Translations under genes and position numbers: made by a program
From: Salinicola acroporae
Lineage (GTDB): Bacteria; Pseudomonadota; Gammaproteobacteria; Pseudomonadales; Halomonadaceae
Direction: 5' to 3'
DNA length: 64,000 bases
NCBI RefSeq assembly: GCF_003206615.1
Contig: NZ_PZJW01000004.1
Span: 481,083 to 545,082, forward strand
Shown: positions 24,884-35,136 of the stretch, one piece after another
How the letters are laid out: each line of letters opens with the position of its first letter
Numbering within the stretch: the stretch's first letter is position 1
Notes under the pieces: generated by a model
The model's database searches: none
Seen by the model: only the letters and a program-made list of their open reading frames with translations
What the model was told of the DNA's origin: nothing

Positions 24884-27800
24884 GTGCGCTGCCGCCCAGG
24901 CAGCTCAGAAAATGACCACAGCAGAACACGCCCGGCTACGGCTGTGCGCTGCCGCCCAGGCAGCTCAGAAAGCACCGCCGAGGAAGTGGCGGTTGAGGCG
25001 ATGGTGCGCTGCCGCCCAGGCAGCTCAGAAATTCAAGCTCATCGACTACGCGGGCGTGAAAGTGTGCGCTGCCGCCCAGGCAGCTCAGAAATCGACCACC
25101 GCACTCGCAAGACCACCAGTGGTGTGCGCTGCCGCCCAGGCAGCTCAGAAATGCCCGCCTACACCGAAGACAGCGCGGCCGGAGTGCGCTGCCGCCCAGG
25201 CAGCTCAGAAAGCCTTGCTGCCGGATGGCTGTGCGTGTACTGCGTGCGCTGCCGCCCAGGCAGCTCAGAAAGCCGAAAAATGCCTCTTCATGGTCAGCGA
25301 CGGCGTGCGCTGCCGCCCAGGCAGCTCAGAAAGTCGGCAAGCGTGACGGCAAGCCGCTAAAGGCGTGCGCTGCCGCCCAGGCAGCTCAGAAATACACGCC
25401 AACGGATACCGCAAACCTGCCTGAGTGCGCTGCCGCCCAGGCAGCTCAGAAAGATGAACGGCTACCGCCGTTGCGCCGGATAACGTGCGCTGCCGCCCAG
25501 GCAGCTCAGAAAGGAATGAGAACCATCGACAACAGCTGGAATCGGTGCGCTGCCGCCCAGGCAGCTCAGAAAGCCATGCAGCGCGCTAGCGCATTCACCC
25601 CATCGTGCGCTGCCGCCCAGGCAGCTCAGAAAGCCCACACGGCAAAGTCGTGTGGCCACATGCTGTGCGCTGCCGCCCAGGCAGCTCAGAAAGTCAGGGC
25701 GGCGGCTTTGCGCTGCAGCCCAACGTGCGCTGCCGCCCAGGCAGCTCAGAAACTGTTCCAGGCGCTCGACGAACTGGCCGAGCAGTGCGCTGCCGCCCAG
25801 GCAGCTCAGAAAAGAGCGCGGCGAGAACGCGCGCCACTCTGAGTGTGCGCTGCCGCCCAGGCAGCTCAGAAAGAACTGACCGGATGGACGCCGCGAACTA
25901 TCGAGTGCGCTGCCGCCCAGGCAGCTCAGAAAATCGGATTGCCAGAAAACACTCAGAGACCAAGGTGCGCTGCCGCCCAGGCAGCTCAGAAAAGAACGAA
26001 CCATCAGCATCAGCCACGGATATCGTGCGCTGCCGCCCAGGCAGCTCAGAAATGCTGAAGAAATCGGACCTGCGCGACGCCGGCGTGCGCTGCCGCCCAG
26101 GCAGCTCAGAAACGAACAGAGCCTGGCTGGGCTGAGCGCTTCAAGGTGCGCTGCCGCCCAGGCAGCTCAGAAAAATCGCCCTGATCCTCGGAAGGCGGTC
26201 GGCTTGTGCGCTGCCGCCCAGGCAGCTCAGAAAAGTCTGTCGAGTCAGCTTCCTGCCACTGGAAGGTGCGCTGCCGCCCAGGCAGCTCAGAAATCTGGGC
26301 GTATTCGGACGAACAGGGCGCAATCGTGCGCTGCCGCCCAGGCAGCTCAGAAAGTAATGAGGTCCGCGTGGTGCAAGGACGAGACGTGCGCTGCCGCCCA
26401 GGCAGCTCAGAAACTCATCGACCACATCTACGCCGATCGCTACTGGTGCGCTGCCGCCCAGGCAGCTCAGAAAGAAAGAAAGCCCATCGCCAGCAAGGCG
26501 GGCTCGTGCGCTGCCGCCCAGGCAGCTCAGAAAGACAAGGAGTGGAACTCAAGCGACGTCCTGGCGTGCGCTGCCGCCCAGGCAGCTCAGAAACCATGCG
26601 CCCAAAGGCGCTGTTGATGGCCATGGTGCGCTGCCGCCCAGGCAGCTCAGAAAACGAATGTTAGTGTAAACCTTACGCCCTTCGGGTGCGCTGCCGCCCA
26701 GGCAGCTCAGAAAGCTACGTCATGCAGCACGATACCAAACAGGAGGTGCGCTGCCGCCCAGGCAGCTCAGAAACTCATCAAAACGTCTTCTGCTAGCTCC
26801 CGGATGTGCGCTGCCGCCCAGGCAGCTCAGAAAACCGCCAAGGGCAAGCGCTCGGAAGAGAACACGTGCGCTGCCGCCCAGGCAGCTCAGAAACCAGCGA
26901 GTACATCGCGCTCGAGTGGAGCGATGTGCGCTGCCGCCCAGGCAGCTCAGAAATTCTCGACCAGATCAGCAACTGGACGCATTACGTGCGCTGCCGCCCA
27001 GGCAGCTCAGAAATCGGTGCTGCGGCGATCGCTGCATTCACCATTGTGCGCTGCCGCCCAGGCAGCTCAGAAATGTTCGAGCTGTTCCGTGCCAAGTTCG
27101 GCGTAGTGCGCTGCCGCCCAGGCAGCTCAGAAAATTGGCGATGATCGTCGCCAAACCTTTCCCGGGTGCGCTGCCGCCCAGGCAGCTCAGAAACTGCCCT
27201 GCTGCTCTGGACATGAGCGGCCAATGTGCGCTGCCGCCCAGGCAGCTCAGAAAACCGAGACCTACGCCGGCCAATACTGGCGCGGGTGCGCTGCCGCCCA
27301 GGCAGCTCAGAAATCAGTATCCGTCGCTCTCGTCCGTCATTTGCCGTGCGCTGCCGCCCAGGCAGCTCAGAAAATCATTGGGACAGACCAGCGAACAACG
27401 ATTCAGTGCGCTGCCGCCCAGGCAGCTCAGAAACTCGATCATTCTCGCCCTGCACCCAATCCATAGTGCGCTGCCGCCCAGGCAGCTCAGAAAACCAAGG
27501 CCCGCAAGGTGCCCCCGGTCAGCCCGTGCGCTGCCGCCCAGGCAGCTCAGAAAAACGACATCGCGATCACCGGGCGCCAGCCGAGGTGCGCTGCCGCCCA
27601 GGCAGCTCAGAAATATCTGCTGTACATGAGACACCTTGGAACGGTGTGCGCTGCCGCCCAGGCAGCTCAGAAATACCAGATTGCCCCTGAACCGGGTAAT
27701 TACAGGTGCGCTGCCGCCCAGGCAGCTCAGAAAAGGTGCGGGTGTTGATTTGGTAATAGCCTCGGGTGCGCTGCCGCCCAGGCAGCTCAGAAAGAGGGGA

Positions 27801-28633
27801 TGGCCATGTAGCGATCCACGATGGCGTGCGCTGCCGCCCAGGCAGCTCAGAAAGCCCTACGCAGCGCGAGACAGTACCCGGCACGGTGCGCTGCCGCCCA
27901 GGCAGCTCAGAAAATCGCCAAAGAGACGGGTAAATAACGATGACTGTGCGCTGCCGCCCAGGCAGCTCAGAAAATATCACCAAGATCAAGAGAAACATCA
28001 TACATGTGCGCTGCCGCCCAGGCAGCTCAGAAAATATCCCCAAGGCTGCGAGAGCTGACCTCAGCGTGCGCTGCCGCCCAGGCAGCTCAGAAAGACGGCC
28101 GCAAGATCAGCGCCGACTGGCTCAAGTGCGCTGCCGCCCAGGCAGCTCAGAAAAAATCGGCATCGTGATAGACAACCAGAACACCGTGCGCTGCCGCCCA
28201 GGCAGCTCAGAAAAATGCGAGCGCCTGGTCGGCGGTTTCTTCGACGTGCGCTGCCGCCCAGGCAGCTCAGAAAAGCAGCGCTGGGCAGCTACCTGATGAC
28301 GAGAAGTGCGCTGCCGCCCAGGCAGCTCAGAAAATGACAACGAACTTGTGAATCAAAAATTTTATGTGCGCTGCCGCCCAGGCAGCTCAGAAATTGACGA
28401 ATGCACGCTTGTGGCGTTCGATCAGGTGCGCTGCCGCCCAGGCAGCTCAGAAAATCAACACCACGAAGCCTTGATTTCTGACACGGTGCGCTGCCGCCCA
28501 GGCAGCTCAGAAACAGTCTTTCGTCTATGGTTCCGACGCCACCACGTGCGCTGCCGCCCAGGCAGCTCAGAAAAGGTCGCCCGAGTGAAGCAGCCCTAGT
28601 AGTTCGTGCGCCCCCGCCCAGGCAGCCCATAAT
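24884..28633 (+). CRISPR. Type I-F CRISPR array: 63 repeats of 28 bp, 62 spacers
   Basis: The 28-bp repeat runs from GTGCGCTGCCGCCCAGG to CAGCTCAGAAA and contains the CTGCC/GGCAG hairpin. By row counting there are 63 repeats, first at 24884 and last at 28606. The first 62 look identical. The last is degenerate, with changes at positions 7, 8, 22, 25 and 28, and marks the leader-distal end. Spacers are 32 nt except two of 33 nt (before the repeats at 25305 and 26146). The array is read in the same direction as the cas genes. No spacer was recognised as matching elsewhere in this window by eye. The length and the lack of internal repeat decay suggest an active or recently active system. Confidence 0.98.
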
Positions 28634-28669
28634 GATATCGACCGAGGGAGGGAGCCGCTGGACGAGACC

Positions 28670-29377
28670 TCACTCCTCCAGCGCGTAATCGATCGTTGTC
28701 ACCACCCTAACCCGCTTGATGTCGGGGGTGTAGCTGTCGACATCCTCGATCGAGAAGTAGCCTTGGTTGGCGCTGCGGATTTCGCCGACGCGACTGCCTG
28801 AGTCTCTGGCGAACTGCTGGGCGACGCCGCGTGCATCCTTGGTGGCTTCGGCGACCATCTCCGGCTTGATGTCATTGAGGCCGGTGAACAGGAATTCGGT
28901 GCGGTAGTCGTAGTTGGGTGATAGCACGACTCCGGCGCGGACCAGCTCTCCGGTCTGGGGCATCGCTTTCTTGACGTTATCCACCGCCGGCGTGCGCAGC
29001 AGCACCGTGGCTTCGGCCTGGTAGCGCTCGTCGGGCCGGTCGGCGCCGTAGAGATTGGCGAAGCGGTCGGTCACCTGGGGCGAGGTCACGGTGATGTTGT
29101 CGGTCTGGAAGCCTCGTTGGGTGAGAAACTCGCGAATGCGGCTCTCCTGTGTCGTCAACTCCTGCTGCAGCGTTTCCAGCTCGTTGGCGGTGACGGTGTA
29201 GTGCAGCGGCCAGAGTGCCATGTCCGCCGGTACCTCGCGCTCCGAAAGGCCCTTGACCGTGACGCTGCGACCGGCGTCACGCCAGGTTTCGGCGGCGTCC
29301 TCGATGTAGCTTCCGCCCCAGATCATGCCGATGGCCAGCAATCCGCCCAGAATGATCGCGCTCCGTGCCTGTCCCAT
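28670..29377 (-). CDS. SIMPL domain (DUF541) exported protein
   Basis: This 235-residue protein has an N-terminal signal anchor (MGQARSAIILGGLLAIGMIWGG) and a SIMPL/DUF541 domain. Typical segments are VTVKGLSEREVPADMALWPL near the start of the mature part, VTSPQVTDRF in the middle and TKDARGVAQQFARDSG near residue 180. The start follows AGGGGAAACCA. Members are periplasmic or membrane-anchored and poorly understood, some linked to stress tolerance. It ends 36 bp past the last CRISPR repeat and is convergent with the array; no link to immunity is implied. Confidence 0.85.
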   Translation of the reverse strand: MGQARSAIILGGLLAIGMIWGGSYIEDAAETWRDAGRSVTVKGLSEREVPADMALWPLHYTVTANELETLQQELTTQESRIREFLTQRGFQTDNITVTSPQVTDRFANLYGADRPDERYQAEATVLLRTPAVDNVKKAMPQTGELVRAGVVLSPNYDYRTEFLFTGLNDIKPEMVAEATKDARGVAQQFARDSGSRVGEIRSANQGYFSIEDVDSYTPDIKRVRVVTTIDYALEE

Positions 29378-29601
29378 TGGTTTCCCCTGTTTTCCGTACG
29401 CCGGCTGGCACCGTTATCGTAGCCGGTTGTGAGTGCCACAGGGCAGCCCGCGCGTGGCGGATGCGGATATTTTTCTATCAATCTCGGTGATAGACGACTT
29501 CACACCAACTGATTAGCCACCTAATAAACTGACCCCCATAATCTCTTCAACGGTCAGGCCAAGAGGCCGACCACGCAAACGAAGATGATTGGAGGTTTAC
29601 C

Positions 29602-29976
29602 ATGAAAACTCGCATTCTCGCCGCTGTCGCTCTGGCTATCGCACTTCCCGCTGCCGCTCAGGCCAATAGCGTCATGGAACAACGCGCTTTCGCTCAACAG
29701 CATGAAGCCCTCAATACCCAGGCGACCTCCCAGTACCAGTTGCTGCCAAGCGAGTATCGAATCAACACCGTCAGCGGTGGCCACAGCACCGCAGCCGACA
29801 ACTCTCTGGCCTATGTCGCTGCTACGACCCAGCGGGCAACCGACATCGCGGGCGGCAACGATAGCCTGGTAGGCCAAGGCCAGAGCACGGCCGCTGCCCA
29901 GGCGCTGAAGAATGTGAATGGGGGCGGTAACAGCGAGCGGGGCAGCGTGGAAATGTCCTTCGCCAGCCTCGATTGA
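29602..29976 (+). CDS. Small secreted or periplasmic protein of unknown function
   Basis: This 124-residue product is preceded by a good GGAGG site. A signal peptide (MKTRILAAVALAIALPAAAQA) precedes a polar mature part of about 103 residues, rich in Gln, Ser, Thr, Asn and Gly, with GGGNSERGSVEMSFASLD at the end. No cysteine is present in the mature part and no family is recognised. A strong terminator follows at 30079, so it is probably a stand-alone gene. Confidence 0.72.
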   Translation: MKTRILAAVALAIALPAAAQANSVMEQRAFAQQHEALNTQATSQYQLLPSEYRINTVSGGHSTAADNSLAYVAATTQRATDIAGGNDSLVGQGQSTAAAQALKNVNGGGNSERGSVEMSFASLD

Positions 29977-30078
29977 CACCGACGACACACGATATCCCTG
30001 CGTTGCGCTCGTGCTGACGGGCGCAACGAATCGGTAGGCACTGCTTCGGGTCCTGCGACCTTCCAGTACCTCCAACTT

Positions 30079-30109
30079 CCCCGGTCCACCCCCTGGACCG
30101 GGGCTTTTT
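30079..30109 (+). terminator. Intrinsic terminator after the small exported protein gene
   Basis: CCCCGGTCCA and TGGACCGGGG pair perfectly over 10 bp around CCCCC and are followed by C and five Ts. Confidence 0.9.
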
Positions 30110-30135
30110 ATGCCTGTGTATCTACTGCCCTGCGA

Positions 30136-30438
30136 TCAGTCCTCGTCGTCCTCGGATGCCTGGAAAGCGCGCTTGTCGTCGGGCAGGCGGACCATGTCGC
30201 CCTTGGCGAGGTCCCCGTGGCTGTCGTGACGCTCACCGTCATCGCCGATCAGTGCCGCGACCTTGCCGATGCTGACGCCATCCTTGTAGGCCTCGACCTG
30301 AACGCGCACCGTCGCGCCGTGGTAGCGCGCGGTCAGCATCATCCCCGGTTGCGGGGTGACACGATGCTGTTCGTCCTTGGCGTAGTGGGCGTCGACACTG
30401 GCGCCGCCCGGCGCATCCCACTCGATATGCTTGTGCAT
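30136..30438 (-). CDS. Conserved-looking hypothetical protein, acidic C-terminus
   Basis: This 100-residue cytoplasmic protein is preceded by an AAGGAGAACGCC ribosome site. It reads as a small beta-rich protein (TARYHGATVRVQVEAYKDGVSIGKVAALI) with an acidic tail ending ASEDDED, a composition common in halophiles. There is no signal peptide and no recognised catalytic motif. It is a single gene, divergent from the following binding-protein gene across 235 bp. I do not recognise a family. Confidence 0.7.
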   Translation of the reverse strand: MHKHIEWDAPGGASVDAHYAKDEQHRVTPQPGMMLTARYHGATVRVQVEAYKDGVSIGKVAALIGDDGERHDSHGDLAKGDMVRLPDDKRAFQASEDDED

Positions 30439-30673
30439 GGCGTTCTCCTTGCCGTTAGAGTTGTCGCGGTTTCAGCGTAGCCGCTAATCGATTGATTTGC
30501 CGCCGGCATCGCAGGTTGCTTCACGCTCGGAGAGATCGCGACGGTGCCATGATCGGGCCGCTCGAGCACGCCGAAAGGTGAAGACACGAACGGTTACGGA
30601 GGCTTGTCTTTTGGACGGCTTGCCAGCAGAGTGAACGTGGTCTTTCGCAACCCAACAAAGAGCGACAACAGCG

Positions 30674-31876
30674 ATGAAGAAGACAGTACTTGCACTCGCC
30701 ATTGCGGCAACCACGGCATGTGCCGGTGTCGCGCAGGCGGATGTCAAAGTGGGATTTCTGGGGGGCTTCACCGGCGGTATCGAAAGCCTGACGCCGCCGA
30801 TCTTCGATGGCGCCAAACTCGCGGTGCAGGAGATCAACGATCAGGGCGGCCTGCTGGATGGTGAAAAGATGGTCATGCCCTCGGGTGATACCACCTGTTC
30901 GGATGCCTCAGCCGCGTCCAACGCCGCCGACCGGCTGGTCAACAGCGAAAAGGTGACCGCGATCGTCGGCGCGCTGTGCACCGGTGCCACCATTGCCGCG
31001 GCCAACAATGCCGCGATTCCCGGCGGCGTGGTGATGGTGTCGCCGGCTTCCACGGCACCGGCGGTGACGGATCTCGATGACAACGATCTGGTCTTCCGCA
31101 CCGTGCCCTCCGACGCCTTCCAGGGCGAGCAGTTGGCCAAGCTGCTGCTCTCCAAGGGGATCGAGGACGTCGCCGTGACCTACGTCAACAACGACTACGG
31201 CCAGGGCCTGGACGACGCGTTCACCAAGACGTTCGAGGCCGAAGGCGGCTCGATCTCCGCCAACCTGGCCCATGAGGACAACCGGGCGGACTATCGGTCG
31301 GAGATCGGCAAGCTCTCCTCCGGCGGCTCGCAGACGCTGGTGGTACTGGCCTACGCCGATACGTCCGGTCAGACGATCCTGCGCCAGGCCTACGAGAGCG
31401 GCGCCTTCACCCAATATGCCGGCGGCGACGGCATGGTCGGGAACGCGCTGGTCGATGCCGTGGGCGCCGACGTGCTGGAGGGCATGATCGCGACGCGTCC
31501 GGGCTCGCCGGACGTGCCTGGCTCGGATGTCTTCAACGATCTGGCCGAGAAAGCCGGCATCGACCCCAGCGCGGTGTTCGCGGCGCAGGCCTACGATGCC
31601 GCATTCCTGCTGGCGCTTGCCATCGAGAAGAACGGCAGTGCCGACCGTGAGGGCCTTTCCGAGGCGCTGCGTGACGTTGCCACGGCGCCGGGCGAGACGA
31701 TCCTGCCGGGAGAGTGGGAGAAGGCCAAGAAGCTGATCGATGAAGGCAAGGAGATCAACTACGAAGGCGCCTCCGGCAGCGCTGAGTTCGACGACAACGG
31801 CGACGTGCCGGGCATCGTGGTCGAAATGGCGGTCGAGGATGGCAAGTTCGTGACCAAGGGTCCGATTGGTGAATAA
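30674..31876 (+). CDS. ABC transporter substrate-binding protein, branched-chain amino acid (LivK) family
   Basis: This 400-residue periplasmic binding protein has a signal peptide ending GVAQA before DVKVGFLGGFTGG. The Peripla_BP_6 fold is indicated by KLAVQEINDQGGLLDGEKM, VTAIVGALCTGATIAAAN, VMVSPASTAPAVTDL and VTYVNNDYGQGLDDAF. It is convergent with, not part of, the permease/ATPase operon at 32002-35907, and the two are separated by a bidirectional terminator. It is nevertheless the obvious partner of that importer. The ligand could be a branched-chain amino acid, an amide or urea; sequence reading cannot decide. Confidence 0.9.
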   Translation: MKKTVLALAIAATTACAGVAQADVKVGFLGGFTGGIESLTPPIFDGAKLAVQEINDQGGLLDGEKMVMPSGDTTCSDASAASNAADRLVNSEKVTAIVGALCTGATIAAANNAAIPGGVVMVSPASTAPAVTDLDDNDLVFRTVPSDAFQGEQLAKLLLSKGIEDVAVTYVNNDYGQGLDDAFTKTFEAEGGSISANLAHEDNRADYRSEIGKLSSGGSQTLVVLAYADTSGQTILRQAYESGAFTQYAGGDGMVGNALVDAVGADVLEGMIATRPGSPDVPGSDVFNDLAEKAGIDPSAVFAAQAYDAAFLLALAIEKNGSADREGLSEALRDVATAPGETILPGEWEKAKKLIDEGKEINYEGASGSAEFDDNGDVPGIVVEMAVEDGKFVTKGPIGE

Positions 31877-31930
31877 CTAGTGTGACCCAAGGGTTGATCG
31901 CCGACTGACCATTATCGGCGTCCACTCAGC

Positions 31931-31958
31931 AAAATCCCGAGCCTTGGCTCGGGATTTT
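31931..31958. terminator. Bidirectional terminator between livK-like and livM-like genes
   Basis: AAAATCCCGAGCC and GGCTCGGGATTTT are exact complements separated by TT, giving A-rich and T-rich flanks on both strands. A second GC hairpin, CCTGCCG-AAT-CGGCAGG, follows near 31968. Confidence 0.85.
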
Positions 31959-32001
31959 GCGTTCGGGCCTGCCGAATCGGCAGGTCTCGGTGCGGTCGGC
32001 T

Positions 32002-33315
32002 TCAATCGTGGTGCGCGACCTTCTCCGGGATCAGCCCGCGCGGGGCGAAGCGCAGCACCAGCAGGATCAGCAGCCCGATCACGAACACTCTCGCCTGCAG
32101 GGCGCGGCTGTCGAGATTCCCCGGTTGCCAGTCGAACCAGTGCGCGCCCAGTGCGACGATGGCGTGCATCACGGCCAGCGCCATCGGCCCCGACATGATC
32201 CAGATCACGTAGACCAGCACCGCGCCAAACAGCGTGCCCAGGTTGTTGCCCGGACCGCCGAGGATCACCATCACCAGCACCAGGAAGGTGTGGTTGAGAG
32301 GCAGGTAGCCCTGCGGATCGAACAGGCCGTTGAAGCTGGTGAGTACCGCGCCACCGATCCCCATCAGGATACAGCCGAAGACGAAGATCTCCTGACGGCG
32401 ACGATTGATCGATTTGCCCATGGCCGCGGCGGAAACCTCGTTGTCGCGGATGGCGCGGATCATGCGGCCCCAGGGGGCGTGATAGGCGCGATGGAGCAGA
32501 AAGAAGATCACCGCGATCATGACCACGGTCACCGACAGGTAGAGCGAACGGGCGGTCAGGAAGCCGACCTGGCCGGGGTCCGGTACCGGCCAGGGCAGGG
32601 GCGAGATGGTTGCAGTGCCGCGCGTGAGCCAGTCCGAATTCTTGAGGAACGCCTTGATGATCTCGGCGATCCCCAGTGTCGCGATGACCAGGTAGTCGCT
32701 GCGCAGGCCCAGGCAGATATGGCCGATGAAATAGCCGACGCCGCCGGCCAGGGCGCCACCGACGATCCAGCCCAGCCACACCGGCAGCCCCAGCCCGCCG
32801 ATGAACTCCACCTGGGATTCGATATCACCGGTGACGCTGCGCAACCAGCTGATCACGACCAGGTAGCCGATGAGCCCGGCGACAATCGCGAGGGTCGTAC
32901 GCAGTAGCTTGGGCACGCCGATGCGGTCGAGCCGGCTGATGGCGAACACGATCGCGGTGACCACGACCATCGCCAGCAGCACCCAGCCCAGCCGACCGGG
33001 AAGGTCGCTGGCCCAGAACGCGTGATTGACCGGGATGCTGAAGAACGTCGCCGAGAAACCGCCCAGGGCGACGAAGCCCATGATGCCGGCGTTGAACTGA
33101 CCGGCGTAGCCCCACTGGATGGTCAAGCCGAGAGCCAGGATCGCGTAGCAGGAGGCTTCCACCAGCATGCGGGTGGAGTAGGCCGGGCCCATGGTCGCGA
33201 AGACGGCGAGGACCACGAGGGCGAGGCCGCCGAACAACACCAGTTCGCGGATCGGCAGCGTGCGACGATCGGAGGTCGCGGAAGAAGCAGGGCGTTGCGA
33301 TGAGGGGGCAGTCAT
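32002..33315 (-). CDS. livM: Branched-chain amino acid type ABC permease (LivM)
   Basis: This 437-residue inner-membrane permease is somewhat longer than the classical LivM. It has about ten membrane helices and the family motif region LGIAEIIKAFLKNSDWLTRG, then RAIRDNEVSAAAMGKSINR, the cytoplasmic loop that meets the ATPase. The start overlaps the LivH stop by one base at 33315. It is last in the minus-strand order livG, livF, livH, livM. The symbol denotes the family; the substrate is not proven. Confidence 0.9.
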   Translation of the reverse strand: MTAPSSQRPASSATSDRRTLPIRELVLFGGLALVVLAVFATMGPAYSTRMLVEASCYAILALGLTIQWGYAGQFNAGIMGFVALGGFSATFFSIPVNHAFWASDLPGRLGWVLLAMVVVTAIVFAISRLDRIGVPKLLRTTLAIVAGLIGYLVVISWLRSVTGDIESQVEFIGGLGLPVWLGWIVGGALAGGVGYFIGHICLGLRSDYLVIATLGIAEIIKAFLKNSDWLTRGTATISPLPWPVPDPGQVGFLTARSLYLSVTVVMIAVIFFLLHRAYHAPWGRMIRAIRDNEVSAAAMGKSINRRRQEIFVFGCILMGIGGAVLTSFNGLFDPQGYLPLNHTFLVLVMVILGGPGNNLGTLFGAVLVYVIWIMSGPMALAVMHAIVALGAHWFDWQPGNLDSRALQARVFVIGLLILLVLRFAPRGLIPEKVAHHD

Positions 33316-34313
33316 CAGATCACCTTCCCTTTGAAGATGCCGGTCGGGCGCCAGATCAGCACCGCCACCAGAATGAAGAAGGGCACCACGATCTTGTACT
33401 CGGTGCCCACCAGCGCCAGGTTATTGGGCAGTTCCAGCCAGGTCGGCAGGCTGTCCCGCAGCGGCCTGAGCAGTACCGACCAGTTGAAGACCGCCAGTGT
33501 CTCGGCGAAGCCGACCAGGAAGCCGCCGGCGATGGCGCCGTAGGGATGGCCGACGCCGCCGACGATGGCGGCGGCGAAGATCGGCAGCAGCAGGAAGAAG
33601 CTGAGGTCCGGCTTGAAGGCGACATCCAGCGACAGCAGCGTGCCGGCGATGGTGGCCAGCGACCCGGCAATGACCCAGGTCAGGGTAATGATCAGCTTGG
33701 TATTGATGCCGGAGGCGCGTGCCAGGTCGGGGTTGTCCGACATCGCCCGCATCGCCTTGCCCAGGCGGGCCCGGGTCAGGAACAGGTGCAGCCCGACCAC
33801 GGCGACGATGGTGATCACGAACAGGATGATCTGCGGCTCGGTGAGGATGATCGGCCGGGTCACGCCTGGCACGTCGATACGAAAGATCTCCTTGCGCGCA
33901 TCGACGTAGAGGTTCTGCGAGCCGGTGCCGGCGAACAGCCGGATCAGCCCCTGCAGCATCAGCGTGACGCCGAGCGAGGCGATCACCATCACGATCGGCT
34001 TGACGCCATGGCTTCGCAGCGGCTGGTAGAAGGCGCGATCGATGCCCACGGCCACCAGCGAGGTGAACGCCATCGCCACCGGCAGCATGACGATCGCGGT
34101 GGGCAGCCCGAGGGGGGCACCGGCGTGGGGGAACGCGAGTGTCAGCAGCAGCACGGCGAGGGTGCCGAGCGTCATCATGTCGGCATGGGCGAAGTGGGCG
34201 AAGCGCAGGATGCTGTAGATCAGCGTCACGCCGACGGCGCCGATGGCGTAGATGCAGCCGGTGACGCTGCCGGCCACCACCACGTAGTTGAAGAAATAGA
34301 TCAGCTCATTCAC
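33315..34313 (-). CDS. livH: Branched-chain amino acid type ABC permease (LivH)
   Basis: This 332-residue permease has about eight hydrophobic helices. Family features are VAGSVTGCIYAIGAVGVTLIY near the N-terminus and KAMRAMSDNPDLARASGIN, the ATPase-coupling loop, around residues 185-203. It directly precedes livM and follows livF by 63 bp. The two permeases form the channel of the high-affinity importer. Confidence 0.91.
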   Translation of the reverse strand: MNELIYFFNYVVVAGSVTGCIYAIGAVGVTLIYSILRFAHFAHADMMTLGTLAVLLLTLAFPHAGAPLGLPTAIVMLPVAMAFTSLVAVGIDRAFYQPLRSHGVKPIVMVIASLGVTLMLQGLIRLFAGTGSQNLYVDARKEIFRIDVPGVTRPIILTEPQIILFVITIVAVVGLHLFLTRARLGKAMRAMSDNPDLARASGINTKLIITLTWVIAGSLATIAGTLLSLDVAFKPDLSFFLLLPIFAAAIVGGVGHPYGAIAGGFLVGFAETLAVFNWSVLLRPLRDSLPTWLELPNNLALVGTEYKIVVPFFILVAVLIWRPTGIFKGKVI

Positions 34314-34376
34314 GACGAAATCTCTCGTTGAAGACGGGCTTTCGCAAGCCTTGGCTCGCCAGCGGGACGACGGCGC

Positions 34377-35081
34377 TCAACCACCGAGGAAGCTCTTGGC
34401 CACTTGAGGATCGTTGAGCAGCGCTTCGCCGGTATCGCTGAACCGGTTCTGGCCGGCCGCGAGCACGAAGCCCTTGTGGGCGATGCGCAGCGCCTGCTTG
34501 GCGTTCTGCTCCACCATCAGCACGCCGACGCCGGCGGCACTGATGGTTTTCACCCGGTCGAATATCTCGTTCATGTAGCGTGGCGAGAGCCCGGCGGTGG
34601 GCTCGTCGAGCAGCAGCACGCTGGGTTCGTTCATCAGCGCCCGCCCCATGGCTACCATCTGGCGCTGGCCGCCGGAGAGTTCGCCGGCGGGCTGGCGACG
34701 CTTCTCCCGTAGCGGGGGGAAGAATTCGTAGATCTGCGCCTTGAGCCGCGAGACCGTGGCGGGCTTGAGAAACGCGCCCATTTCCAGGTTCTCCTCGACG
34801 GAGAGAGTCGCGAAGATGTTCTTCTCCTGCGGCACGAATCCCATGCCCATCTCCACCAGTTTGTGCGGTGAAAGATTGGTGATCGGCTTGCCGCGCAGTC
34901 GGATCTCGCCCTGGGTGATCGTCAGCAGGCCGAAGACCGCCTTGAGCATGGTCGATTTGCCGGCGCCGTTGGGGCCGACGATGACGCCGATTTCGTCGGC
35001 CTCAATCGTCATGTTGACCCCGTTGAGAATGTTCATGCCGCCGTAGCCGCCATGAACGTCAACTGCTTCGAGTAGTGGCAT
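34377..35081 (-). CDS. livF: Branched-chain amino acid type ABC ATPase (LivF)
   Basis: This 234-residue ATPase has Walker A GPNGAGKST, signature LSGGQRQMVAMGRALM and Walker B SVLLLDEPTAGLSP. The start at 35081 (MPLLEAVDVHGGYGGMNIL) matches the normal LivF N-terminus. An upstream in-frame start at 35156 would overlap livG and is rejected. It is second in the operon, 55 bp after livG. Confidence 0.92.
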   Translation of the reverse strand: MPLLEAVDVHGGYGGMNILNGVNMTIEADEIGVIVGPNGAGKSTMLKAVFGLLTITQGEIRLRGKPITNLSPHKLVEMGMGFVPQEKNIFATLSVEENLEMGAFLKPATVSRLKAQIYEFFPPLREKRRQPAGELSGGQRQMVAMGRALMNEPSVLLLDEPTAGLSPRYMNEIFDRVKTISAAGVGVLMVEQNAKQALRIAHKGFVLAAGQNRFSDTGEALLNDPQVAKSFLGG

Positions 35082-35136
35082 TGGGTGCTCTTTGTTATGG
35101 CTTGGCAATGGGTTGCCGTCGTGTCCCGATCCTGGC

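Noticed and set aside
24884-28630. Many overlapping ORFs with repeated CAAAQAAQK, RCRPGSSE, ALPPRQLR or FLSCLGGSA segments
   Set aside because: They are translations of the 28-bp CRISPR repeat in different frames and have no start signals; the stretch is a CRISPR array.
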